Shown here in pieces: positions 15,653 to 23,900 of a stretch of 34,529 nt of DNA. Numbering within the stretch: the stretch's first letter is position 1; every line of letters begins with the position of its first letter. Below the pieces are notes generated by a model. The model was given only the letters and a program-made list of their open reading frames with translations. It was not told where the DNA came from and made no database searches. The DNA is taken from assembly GCA_020631335.1 (NCBI GenBank), contig JAHDHK010000015.1:4691-39219 (forward strand), written 5' to 3'. Made by a program: the position numbers and the translations under genes. Source of the stretch: Chromatiales bacterium. GTDB lineage: Bacteria; Pseudomonadota; Gammaproteobacteria; Granulosicoccales; Granulosicoccaceae.

Positions 15653-16557
15653 AGGCGGTAGAGCCGCGCCAAACACCGGTATGTGCAAACACTGACTCAG
15701 ATCCTGACGGTGATGGCTGGGGGTGGGAAAATGGAGAATCCTGCAAAGTGAATAGTGTCGGCTATCAACCGGGTAGTGATTTTAATTCAGCGGGACTGGT
15801 GCCACTGGATACGCAGATAAACGGTCGTTTGGCGTCGGTAGCTGTCCATTATTATAAGTTTCTGGTGGAGCAGCATATTGCGGTTGCGCTGGAACTAAAC
15901 GAAGATTATCAGGATGACTATCTTATTCTTGACGGTGATGGCCAGCAGTACCTTGGCAGATATTCTTTCGAGGATAATACCTGTCTGTTACCGGGTGAAT
16001 ACTATCTGATACTCAGTAAGGAATTCGATTTTGGGTTCGGACCGGAGGATTACTCGGCAACATTGCGAACAACGGATGTCAACTGCAGCATTCCAACTTC
16101 AGAAACTGAAAATGATCAAAAATATGTTCTCTTTCCCGTTGATACCGGAGATGTATTTTATTTTGATACTGAACAAAACCTGCTGAGTAAGCGAAGCATT
16201 GATGGCACAGTAGTCTGGGAAGCTTCTATTGGAAGTGTCGATAATGTCGAGCCTCTGATTGATGGTTCAGTACTGGTTATTTCATGGCTCGCAATCACAC
16301 GCTACGATTCGCTGGGGCAGTTGGTCTGGTCGAAGTATTGGAGCGGTAATCCTTACTCTTACTCAATCGGTAACATGGCTCTGATTTACCCGGAGAATAT
16401 CTCTTTATACTCTATGGACTTGAATGACGGAAGTATGCGCTGGCGTTACGACTCTAATCACAATGATTATTATCAGTCGGACAAGCTAGTCGCAACACAG
16501 GATGGTCGGGTGCTGGTTATGACGGGCAATGGAGTGTTGCTTACTTTCGATCAGTGA
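15637..16557 (+). CDS. secreted PPC/propeller-like protein, N-terminus displaced by frameshift
   Basis: A 306-residue frame. Residues about 12-36 contain VCANTDSDPDGDGWGWENG followed by SC, a short Cys-flanked motif like those in CBM10/dockerin-type modules of exported enzymes. A PPC-like beta domain follows (about 45-150; YYKFLVEQHIAVAL, CLLPGEYYLILSKE), then a propeller-like part with PQQ-type repeats (GTVVWEASIG, GQLVWSKYW, GSMRWRYDS, GVLLTFDQ). The protein should be extracytoplasmic, yet this frame has no signal; the signal lies in the other frame at 15521-15652. The stop end overlaps the convergent cobU stop by 17 bp. I do not recognise a named function. Confidence 0.62.
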   Translation: MSCRVEAVEPRQTPVCANTDSDPDGDGWGWENGESCKVNSVGYQPGSDFNSAGLVPLDTQINGRLASVAVHYYKFLVEQHIAVALELNEDYQDDYLILDGDGQQYLGRYSFEDNTCLLPGEYYLILSKEFDFGFGPEDYSATLRTTDVNCSIPTSETENDQKYVLFPVDTGDVFYFDTEQNLLSKRSIDGTVVWEASIGSVDNVEPLIDGSVLVISWLAITRYDSLGQLVWSKYWSGNPYSYSIGNMALIYPENISLYSMDLNDGSMRWRYDSNHNDYYQSDKLVATQDGRVLVMTGNGVLLTFDQ

Positions 16558-17092
16558 TCGACTGCTTGAGTGTCATCGGCAATCCGGCAACCATATAGGT
16601 AACGTTGTCGCTGACGGCTGCAATGCGCTGGTGTAGTACACCGGCATGGTCCAGGTAGCGCCGACTCAGTGAGTCGGCCGGAGTCACTCCCAGTCCCGAT
16701 TCGTTGGATACCATTATTAATGTGCCGTTAAACCGGATGATTGAGTCGACCAATTTATTTATCGTGTCGGGTATCAGTTGTGGATTATCGGCAGAGCAAA
16801 GCAGTTGGGTCAGCCACAGTGTCAGGCAATCCACGACTACCGTATGGTCCTTGAGGGCTTTTCCCGGTGGACTGGATAGTTCGTCCAGTGTGGTGGAAAG
16901 TGCGTAGGGAACCTCTTGAACCAGCCAATGCGCCGGCCTTTGCTGCTGGTGTCTGGCAATGCGTTGTCGCATCTCTTCATCACCCGGCAACGCAGTGGCG
17001 ATGAGTGTGATCTTATCTCCGGAATCTGTGGCGATACGCTCTGCCTCGCGGCTTTTGCCGGACTTTACGCCACCGATAATCAGGGTTTTCAA
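16541..17092 (-). CDS. cobU: adenosylcobinamide kinase / adenosylcobinamide-phosphate guanylyltransferase CobU
   Basis: A 183-residue bifunctional enzyme that phosphorylates adenosylcobinamide and transfers GMP, making the GDP-cobinamide used by CobS. The P-loop GGVKSGKS is at residues 7-14. RIARHQQQRPAHW aligns with the region containing the GMP-accepting His of Salmonella CobU, VVVDCLTLWLTQLL with the Walker-B-like segment, and VSNESGLGVTP with the nucleotide-binding loop. Length is normal. It stands alone, convergent with the PPC/propeller gene and divergent from the JmjC gene. No B12 box is visible upstream. Confidence 0.95.
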   Translation of the reverse strand: MKTLIIGGVKSGKSREAERIATDSGDKITLIATALPGDEEMRQRIARHQQQRPAHWLVQEVPYALSTTLDELSSPPGKALKDHTVVVDCLTLWLTQLLCSADNPQLIPDTINKLVDSIIRFNGTLIMVSNESGLGVTPADSLSRRYLDHAGVLHQRIAAVSDNVTYMVAGLPMTLKQSITDRK

Positions 17093-17407
17093 GAGTAGAT
17101 CTCCAGGCTGGAATATTTATGAGGATTCGGCGTCCAGAGGACATTCGGCTAAACAGGCCGGCCAATCGTCTGAGACACGCGGCCTGCCACATGCCGGGTA
17201 GGATGGGACGGGGTGTAACGCCAGATATTCTACTGGCGTCGAATAGACGCACTGTTATTTTGAAAAAGGTGCTAAAAAAGTAGTTTGGAACTGTATACAT
17301 AGTATTTCGCAAATATGTACATGTCGCCTTATGAAGAATCCAGGCTAGTGCTTGTGAGCGTTTCTGGTTGTCCTTTGCCTGAATGACAACCGGTGGTACT
17401 GTAAGGA
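17093..17407. promoter_or_regulatory. divergent cobU / JmjC intergenic region with operator-like hairpin
   Basis: No gene is supported. A perfect 7-bp inverted repeat acgccag (17218-17224) / ctggcgt (17233-17239) with an 8-nt spacer could be an operator. An imperfect dyad tgtatacata...tatgtaca lies near 17291-17320. I see neither a cobalamin riboswitch for cobU nor a strong promoter. Confidence 0.4.
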
Positions 17408-18583
17408 ATGACTGATTATTATCGCCACCTGCTTTCGCCCGTAGCCGATGAAGAATTCCTTGCCAGTTACCGGGAGCAGGCACCCTTACATATCGAACGA
17501 TCAGATTCTGAGCATTTTCAGCGTTTACTGTCGAGCGATGATATCGAAATGCTGCTGTCTGCCGGCAGTCAGTTTTATCCTGACGTCCAATTGGTCAATG
17601 CGGCAGCCGATATTCCGATGGGAGAGTATACCGATTCCGATCGAAGGATAGTCACCCCCGGGCTTTGGGCGCATTATCGTCGGGGTGCCACGGTTGTGAT
17701 CTCGGGGGCAGAACGGCAGTTCTACCAGCTGAGTGATTTATGCCGGTCTGTATCGACTGAATTATGTATGCGTAGTCAGGCCAATTTGTATTTGTCTCCC
17801 GGTAGCCATCAGGGGTTTGGACCGCACTATGATACGCACGATGTTTTTGTACTGCAGGTCAGTGGTAGTAAGGAGTTTCGTTTTTATCGCTCCGATATTG
17901 AACTGCCTTTCTGTGAAGAGACATTTCCGTCAGACTATATTGTCGATAGCGAAGTTCAGGAAACCGTTTTGCTTACTGCGGGTGATACTCTCTATATCCC
18001 GCGCGGTTTTATCCACGATGCAGTGGCGCAGAGCGATGAACCATCGCTGCACATTACGCTTGGCGTGTTCCCGATTGTGCTGAGAGACCTTGTGCAGGAG
18101 ATGGTTCAGGCGATCGCTGAAAACGATGTTGATTTCCGGCGCGCGATTGATTTGCGTGAGCCTGTCACCGATGCATTACTGCACAAAGTAAGGGATTCAT
18201 TAAGTACGGCAGTAAATACGTCGCTTTATGAAACGGCACGATCACGTCTGGCTGATGATGTTGTCATCGGTATGACGCCCTCGAGTCGAGGCCAGTTGTC
18301 CGCGCTACTCGCGCCGGACGTAGAGGACACCTCAACAACGATCAGGCTCACCATCGATAATGATGTGCTTATTGGTGCAGAATCAATCGGCTCTGCGCTG
18401 AAGCTCCGGGCGGCAGGGCAGGTGATAGAGTTTGCACAGCCCTATGCTGCTGCGGTTCAGATGCTGCTGGATCAGGGGGAGATTATGCTGAACGATCTTG
18501 TCGGTCTCGATCAGGAGCAGCGCCAGGCATTGTTGAGTCAACTCCAGAATGTCAATTGTGTCCGTATCGAGCTTGACTCGTAA
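17408..18583 (+). CDS. JmjC/cupin 2-oxoglutarate-dependent oxygenase, RoxA-like
   Basis: A 391-residue Fe(II)/2-oxoglutarate oxygenase of the JmjC-cupin (Cupin_4, RoxA/MINA-like) type. The facial triad is readable: His140 and Asp142 in FGPHYDTHD, and His203 in YIPRGFIHDAV. LYLSPGSHQGFGPHYD and the FVLQVSGSKEFRFY strand are typical of protein hydroxylases that act on ribosomal proteins or peptides. The C-terminal 170 residues form a dimerisation/winged-helix-like region. ATG 17408 follows taagga without a spacer. A small Tat-type Cys-containing protein begins 52 bp downstream on the same strand and may be the substrate. A housekeeping ribosomal oxygenase is the alternative. Confidence 0.85.
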   Translation: MTDYYRHLLSPVADEEFLASYREQAPLHIERSDSEHFQRLLSSDDIEMLLSAGSQFYPDVQLVNAAADIPMGEYTDSDRRIVTPGLWAHYRRGATVVISGAERQFYQLSDLCRSVSTELCMRSQANLYLSPGSHQGFGPHYDTHDVFVLQVSGSKEFRFYRSDIELPFCEETFPSDYIVDSEVQETVLLTAGDTLYIPRGFIHDAVAQSDEPSLHITLGVFPIVLRDLVQEMVQAIAENDVDFRRAIDLREPVTDALLHKVRDSLSTAVNTSLYETARSRLADDVVIGMTPSSRGQLSALLAPDVEDTSTTIRLTIDNDVLIGAESIGSALKLRAAGQVIEFAQPYAAAVQMLLDQGEIMLNDLVGLDQEQRQALLSQLQNVNCVRIELDS

Positions 18584-18635
18584 TTTCGTTGTTTGTTAGG
18601 TTGCCTGTGAACATGCGGTGCAACAGGAAATTGCA

Positions 18636-18935
18636 ATGAAAAAAACTGACGCTGTAATCGTGCGGGACTCATCCGGTCGAAGGGCGTTTGTGCGCGCAGG
18701 TGCTGCGTTCCTGTTATCTGCGAGCACGGTGGCACGCTCACAGGAAGAATCAACTCGCTACGACTGCGACGGCCAGGGTAGTGCCGGCGAAAAAAATCCT
18801 GAACTTGCCGGCAATGACAGCGATACCGGTGCAAACGCTGATCGCCCGGGATGCGGAGTCAGACGACCACCGGCAATGTCAGAATACAAAAAGAAAGAAA
18901 AGTCTGCTGTTCGCGTTGCCCGGGTAAAAGCCTGA
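18636..18935 (+). CDS. small Tat-type exported protein with Asp/Asn/Gly-rich, two-Cys core
   Basis: 99 residues. Twin arginines (SSGRRAFVRAGAAFLLSAS) and a hydrophobic run resemble a Tat signal with cleavage near VARS-Q. The mature part has a patterned core, RYDCDGQGSAGEKNP, then NDSDTGANADRPGCG, with two cysteines and many Asp/Asn/Gly residues, then a basic Lys/Arg tail. ATG 18636 is preferred over GTG 18618 because aggaa precedes it at good spacing. I do not recognise the family. The context behind a JmjC oxygenase suggests a modified peptide or metal-binding precursor; this is inference. Codon pattern and ribosome site support a real gene. Confidence 0.68.
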   Translation: MKKTDAVIVRDSSGRRAFVRAGAAFLLSASTVARSQEESTRYDCDGQGSAGEKNPELAGNDSDTGANADRPGCGVRRPPAMSEYKKKEKSAVRVARVKA

Positions 18936-18995
18936 ACCGGGTGTGATTAGTAGCTTTCAGCTGTGGCTGTGCGTTGAATTTGGCAGCACATTTGG

Positions 18996-19024
18996 CGGCA
19001 CCGGGGGATGTGCCGGCTGGTTTT
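18996..19024 (+). terminator. weak terminator candidate between convergent genes
   Basis: Stem cggcac (18996-19001) / gtgccg (19010-19015) with an 8-nt loop is followed by gctggtttt. It lies between the small Tat protein and the convergent anchor-protein gene, so termination here makes sense, but the stem is only 6 bp and the T-run short. Confidence 0.4.
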
Positions 19025-19568
19025 ACATAACCCGCTTCAGGTCGCTGTAGGTGCCCCGGGTTCGCAGGGTGATTTCTACACTGCGCTTACCCTGGTTTTG
19101 CCAGTACCAGCCATGAGTACCGGTAAACTCGGCAGTCAGTGTTCCCTGCCCATCGGTTGCAGAATCGGATTGACGGTAACTGATGAATCGATCAGCCGCT
19201 CCGTCACCGTGTAAATCAATTGCCACAGCACCGCCAACAGCGCTCCATTCGAATTCGGCCGTTTCTCCCTGCTGCATACTGAGTTTCAGTTCAGCCTGCC
19301 CGTAGCCCGGAATAGTAATAGTTACATCGTCACGCCAGTCGGCCGTCGGGGTGTTGTTGATGACGTCAAGATCGCCACTTTCCCGCACATGTGCCATGGC
19401 AGTCAGTCCGAGCCTGTTGCCGATTCCGGTTGGATCGAACCCATATTCTGCCGGGAGGACAACGGTCACAAGCAGAATCACAGCAGCCACAAGTGCGAGT
19501 AAGGTGGAACTGATCAGCTTTGCAGTGCCTGGCAGTTCTGCCTGTCCAGGTAACTCTGAATTAAACAT
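19023..19568 (-). CDS. membrane-anchored protein of HupE locus (transmembrane anchor protein)
   Basis: 181 residues from ATG 19568. One N-terminal membrane helix (about 18-42, LISSTLLALVAAVILLVTVV) is followed by PAEYGFDPTGIGNRLGL and an extracytoplasmic domain. That domain has amphipathic beta features: ELKLSMQQGETAEFEW, AIDLHGDG and HGWYWQNQ. Proteins of this type are often found next to HupE/UreJ permeases; I recall only the generic label 'transmembrane anchor protein'. The ATG is 7 bp after the hupE stop, so the two are co-transcribed and translationally coupled. A TTG at 19586 is possible but would overlap hupE. It may present metal to, or stabilise, the permease. Confidence 0.75.
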   Translation of the reverse strand: MFNSELPGQAELPGTAKLISSTLLALVAAVILLVTVVLPAEYGFDPTGIGNRLGLTAMAHVRESGDLDVINNTPTADWRDDVTITIPGYGQAELKLSMQQGETAEFEWSAVGGAVAIDLHGDGAADRFISYRQSDSATDGQGTLTAEFTGTHGWYWQNQGKRSVEITLRTRGTYSDLKRVM

Positions 19569-19575
19569 ATTGTGT

Positions 19576-20286
19576 TCAAAACCCAAGATAGTAACCGGTT
19601 AAATGCAAGCCGATCAGTGTGAAACCAGCGCACATGATGACTACATTGGTGCTGTAGGCGAGAGTGAAAAAGACTGAAGTTTTTCTCCACCAGCTTATCG
19701 CGATGAGTACAAATGCCAGTGCCAGTAACTGACCGAGTTCGACACCAACGTTAAACGCCAGAAGATTTTCGAGCAATCCGTCAGATGAGATCTCGTAGTC
19801 CTGGATTTTGGTGGCCAGTCCCAGGCCGTGAAACAGGCCGAATATCAGCGTTGCTATTTTGGTGTTCGGCTGAACATTAAACCAGCGTTGGTAAGCACCG
19901 AGGTTGTCGAGTGCTTTATAGACAATCGACAAACCTATGATTGCATCGATAATGAAGCTGTTGATGCCGAGATTAAAGTACACGCCTGCCAGCATGGTGA
20001 GGGAGTGCCCGATAGCAAACAGGCTGACGTACAGGAAGACATCTTTCATTCGGTACAGAAAAAATACAACGGCAATCAAAAACAAAATATGGTCGTAACC
20101 GGTGACCATATGTTTGGCACCGAGATAGATAAACGGAATGATGTGCACCCCGGTAATCTGTTGAATATAAGCTTTATCGCCTTCAGCCACACCATGTGCG
20201 ATGGCCTCCGGTGCAAACAGATTAATCAGCAGCAACAAAGGTACAAGCCAGAGCACTGTAGGTTTCAGGGTATTTTTGAATACCAT
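19576..20286 (-). CDS. HupE/UreJ-family metal permease
   Basis: A 236-residue inner-membrane protein with a cleavable-looking N-terminus (ending EAIAHG), then about six helices. Family histidine motifs are clear: GYDHILFLIAVV, FAIGHSLTML, FGLFHGLGLA and NVGVELGQLLALA. HupE/UreJ proteins are linked to nickel or cobalt uptake for hydrogenase, urease or B12. None of those nickel enzymes is visible here, while cobalamin genes are, so cobalt is a fair guess. It is followed by the anchor gene on the same strand, with the Lrp gene 52 bp upstream. Confidence 0.85.
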   Translation of the reverse strand: MVFKNTLKPTVLWLVPLLLLINLFAPEAIAHGVAEGDKAYIQQITGVHIIPFIYLGAKHMVTGYDHILFLIAVVFFLYRMKDVFLYVSLFAIGHSLTMLAGVYFNLGINSFIIDAIIGLSIVYKALDNLGAYQRWFNVQPNTKIATLIFGLFHGLGLATKIQDYEISSDGLLENLLAFNVGVELGQLLALAFVLIAISWWRKTSVFFTLAYSTNVVIMCAGFTLIGLHLTGYYLGF

Positions 20287-20338
20287 TGTCTTTTCGGTTT
20301 GTCCGGCCTTGCTGAAGTAGTGACTGATAATCGAAAAA

Positions 20339-20809
20339 TCACACTGGAATCGTGCGTGATTCCTTAATCTTGTTCATGACTACGGTAGAGCTGGTCCGGT
20401 CAATGTAGTCTTTGTTCATTAGTGTGTCTTCCAGAAAACGGTAGAAGGCCCGCATGTCTTCAGCGACCACTTTCAATACAAAGTCGTGATCTCCGGTGAC
20501 GGCATAGCATTCCAGGACCTGCGGCTCGTTTTGCACCAGTTCTGTGAATGCGTCGACCCCGGAACCACTGTGTTTGCTGAGGCTGACGTACACCATAATT
20601 ACTTCGGCATATCCCAGGGCTTCTGCAGTGACCGATACCTGAAACCCGTCAATGACTCCGGCATCCTCCATCGTGCGAATTCTTCTCCAGACTGACGATG
20701 CTGAACTGCCGACCCTGTCTGCGATTTCCTGATTGCTAAGGCGACAATTTCGCTGCAGTTCGGCCAGTACCCTGCGATCCAGTCGAGTCAGTTTGGGTAA
20801 ATCTTTCAT
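20339..20809 (-). CDS. Lrp/AsnC-family transcriptional regulator
   Basis: 156 residues. The N-terminal helix-turn-helix (LTRLDRRVLAELQRNCRLSN, then IADRVGSSASSVWRRIRTME) is followed by an Lrp ligand-binding domain with the typical CYAVTGDHDFVLKV and DRTSSTVVMNKIKES segments. Transcribed divergently from the indolepyruvate oxidoreductase gene with a 120-bp AT-rich gap, it is probably its regulator, responding to an aromatic or branched amino acid. No Shine-Dalgarno sequence is visible before ATG 20809. hupE lies downstream on the same strand. Confidence 0.92.
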   Translation of the reverse strand: MKDLPKLTRLDRRVLAELQRNCRLSNQEIADRVGSSASSVWRRIRTMEDAGVIDGFQVSVTAEALGYAEVIMVYVSLSKHSGSGVDAFTELVQNEPQVLECYAVTGDHDFVLKVVAEDMRAFYRFLEDTLMNKDYIDRTSSTVVMNKIKESRTIPV

Positions 20810-20929
20810 AAAAGGAGATTATTTTAAATAATATTTCAATATTAGGTTAAAAGTCGGAGTAAATGAAGAATAAAACCTCTTTGCAGGCAGCATACTGAGC
20901 ATCACACTGAACTTGTCAGGTGGTCAGCG
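20810..20929. promoter_or_regulatory. AT-rich divergent control region with dyads (Lrp / IOR)
   Basis: A perfect dyad attattt-t-aaataat (20818-20832) runs directly into aatatt-tc-aatatt (20830-20843). Lrp-type regulators bind AT-rich dyads, so these are good candidate sites controlling both divergent genes. aggtgg upstream of 20930 is the ribosome site for the oxidoreductase. Confidence 0.55.
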
Positions 20930-23900
20930 ATGCCCGTTAACAAACCCGAATTCTCCGAACAACCTGTGCAGATTTGCACGGATCTTCAAAGCGTTGAGCT
21001 CTCTGATCGTTACGACGCCGGCAGCGGGCGCGTCTTGATGAATGGAACGCAGGCCATTGTGCGGATATTGCTCGATCAGGCGCGCAGGGATCGCCAAAGT
21101 GGCCTGAATACGGCCGGCTTTGTATCCGGGTACCGGGGGTCTCCCCTGGGTGGTGTTGATCTGGAGCTGTGGCGGGAAGAGTCTCGTATACACAACGCAA
21201 ATATCGAATTTCTGCCGGCAGTCAATGAAGACCTTGCCGCCACCGCCATGCTCGGGTCACAACAGGTTGAGAGTAACCGTCAAAAGCGGTTCGATGGTGT
21301 GTTTGGTCTTTGGTATGGAAAAGGGCCGGGCGTTGACCGGTCCGGAGATGCACTGCGTCACGGTAACGCCTACGGGTCATCATCACGTGGTGGTGTGCTG
21401 GTGGTTGCTGGTGATGATCATGGTTGTGTTTCTTCATCCATGCCTCATCAGTCTGATGTGGCTTTTATGACCTGGTTTATGCCAACGCTTAACCCGGCTG
21501 ATGTGTCTGAGTATCTGCAGTACGGAGAGTATGGTTATGCGTTATCGCGATTCAGCGGTATGTGGGTTGGGTTTAAGGCAATCTCCGAGACAGTGGAATC
21601 CTCCAGTTCTTTTTATTTGCAGCAGGACAGGCGTTTTAATTCTGTCGATTTTAGATTTCCCGCTGATGGTGTTCACTATCGGTGGCCCGATCTGCCGGGG
21701 CCTCAAATTGAAGCGCGTATGGAGCATAAAATAAACGCGGTGATGGCGTTTGCTGAAGCCAACCCGATAGATCGCAGTATCTATGCGAATGATGATGCTT
21801 CATTTGGTATCGTCACCACCGGTAAGGCGCATTTGGATACGATGGAAGCCTTGCGCCTGCTTGGTGTTGATAACAAACGCTGTTGTGAACTAGGAATTGA
21901 TATATACAAAGTAGGTATGGTGTGGCCGCTTGCCAGAGCCGATGCGCTTCGCTTTGTTCGAGGCAAGCGCGAGGTGCTGGTTGTCGAAGAGAAACGCGGC
22001 ATCATAGAAAGTCAGTTTAAAGAGTATTTCTATGACTGGCCGGGTGACAAGCCAGATCTGATGGTCGGCAAGCGGGATGAGACCGGTCAGCCGCTGGTGC
22101 CTTGGACCGGTGAACTGGGGCCGAGGCTGCTTGTACCTGTTATTGCGCAGCGTTTGGAAAAGCTGTTTCCGGGACAGGGTTTTTTGCGCAGAGCCGGGCA
22201 TATAGCAGGCGGACAACAGGCAGTGATTGAGATTGCCGGTGCGACGCGTACCCCCTATTTTTGTTCCGGGTGTCCGCATAACACATCAACTAAAGTCCCT
22301 GAAGGGTCACAGGCGCTGGCGGGTATCGGGTGTCATTTTATGGCGAGCTGGATGAATCGTGAGACGACTTCACTCATCCAGATGGGGGGAGAGGGCGTTA
22401 ACTGGGCCGCCTCTTCAAAGTTTACTGATGGTTCGCACATTTTTCAGAACCTCGGGGAAGGGACCTGGTATCACTCCGGGTCGATGGCAATTCGTCAGGC
22501 AGTCGCCAGTGGCGTCAGCATGACTTATAAAATTCTATTTAATGATGCGGTGGCTATGACCGGTGGACAACCGGTTGACGGGCCGGTAAGTGTCGTTGCT
22601 ATTGCACAATCAGTTCGTGCGGAAGGCGTTGATGTGATTGTTGTGGTGTCCAGTGAGCCTGGTAAGTATCAGGCTGCAGACTTTCCGCAGGGCGTATCGG
22701 TCTACCCTCGCAGTGAGCTTGATCAGGTGCAGCGTCGGCTCAGAGCGGTGAAGGGTGTCAGCGTACTGATTTATGAACAACCCTGTGCAACAGAACTGCG
22801 GCGTAAAAGAAAGCGCGGTCTGGCACCAACACCCGATAAGATCGTGATGATCAATGAGCTGGTGTGTGAGGGATGCGGTGACTGCTCTGTTGAATCGAAC
22901 TGTTTAAGTGTTGAGCCTGTGGACACAGAGTTCGGTAAAAAACGGCGGATCAATCAATCGGCATGTAACAAGGACTATTCCTGTTTGAATGGTTTTTGCC
23001 CGAGTTTTGTGACTGTGACCGGTAAATTAAAAAAACCGGCTGCAAAGGCAGCGGGACTGAACCTGCCGCCTTTACCCGAGCCACTGCTACCGGAGCTGAC
23101 AGAACCCTATGATCTTCTGGTTGCCGGTGTTGGTGGTACCGGAGTCATAACGGTTTCGGCAATACTGTCGATGGCGGCCCATCTGGAAGGCAAAGGAACT
23201 TCTGTGCTCGACTTTACCGGCTTTGCGCAGAAATTCGGGCCGGTGCTGAGCTACGTACGCCTGGCTTCTGCGCCGGACAAATTAAATCAGGTGCGCATAG
23301 ATGAACACTCTGCCAATGCACTTATCGGTTGCGACATTGTGGTTTCCTCTTCAGCTAAAGCATCAAGGTGTTATCAGCATGGAATGAAAGCTGTGCTTAA
23401 TATGGCGGTTATGCCTACCGGGGATATTGTGCAGCACCCGGATAGCGACTTGCATGTCGACCAAAGGAAGCACCGGATCGAACTGGCCGCCGGAGTGAAA
23501 AATATTCCTTCAATTGATGCTAATCAGCTATCAGAAAAGTTTCTTGGTGATGTCGTCTACGCCAATATGCTGATGCTGGGTTTTGCGTGGCAGGGTGGTT
23601 TGGTGCCAATCGGTAAAGCTGCAATTTACCGGGCGATTGAACTGAATGGTGTAAAGACTGAACAGAACAGAATGGCTTTTGAGCTTGGGTGTACCTTGCG
23701 CGAATTCCCCGACTGGGGAGCTGCCAGTACTATAACGACCGATGACAGTCTCGATGCAATAATACAGCGTCGGTACGAATATCTGGTGGATTATCAGAGT
23801 AAACGTTACGCAGCCGGTTTTAAATCGGCGATCGATGATTTTCGCCGCTCGGTGAATGATGATGCGCTGGTTGAGTCAGCGGCAAAAAGCCTGTTTAAAC

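Noticed and set aside
17093-17407. Second cobalamin riboswitch upstream of cobU
   Set aside because: None of the conserved aptamer blocks was found on the minus strand.
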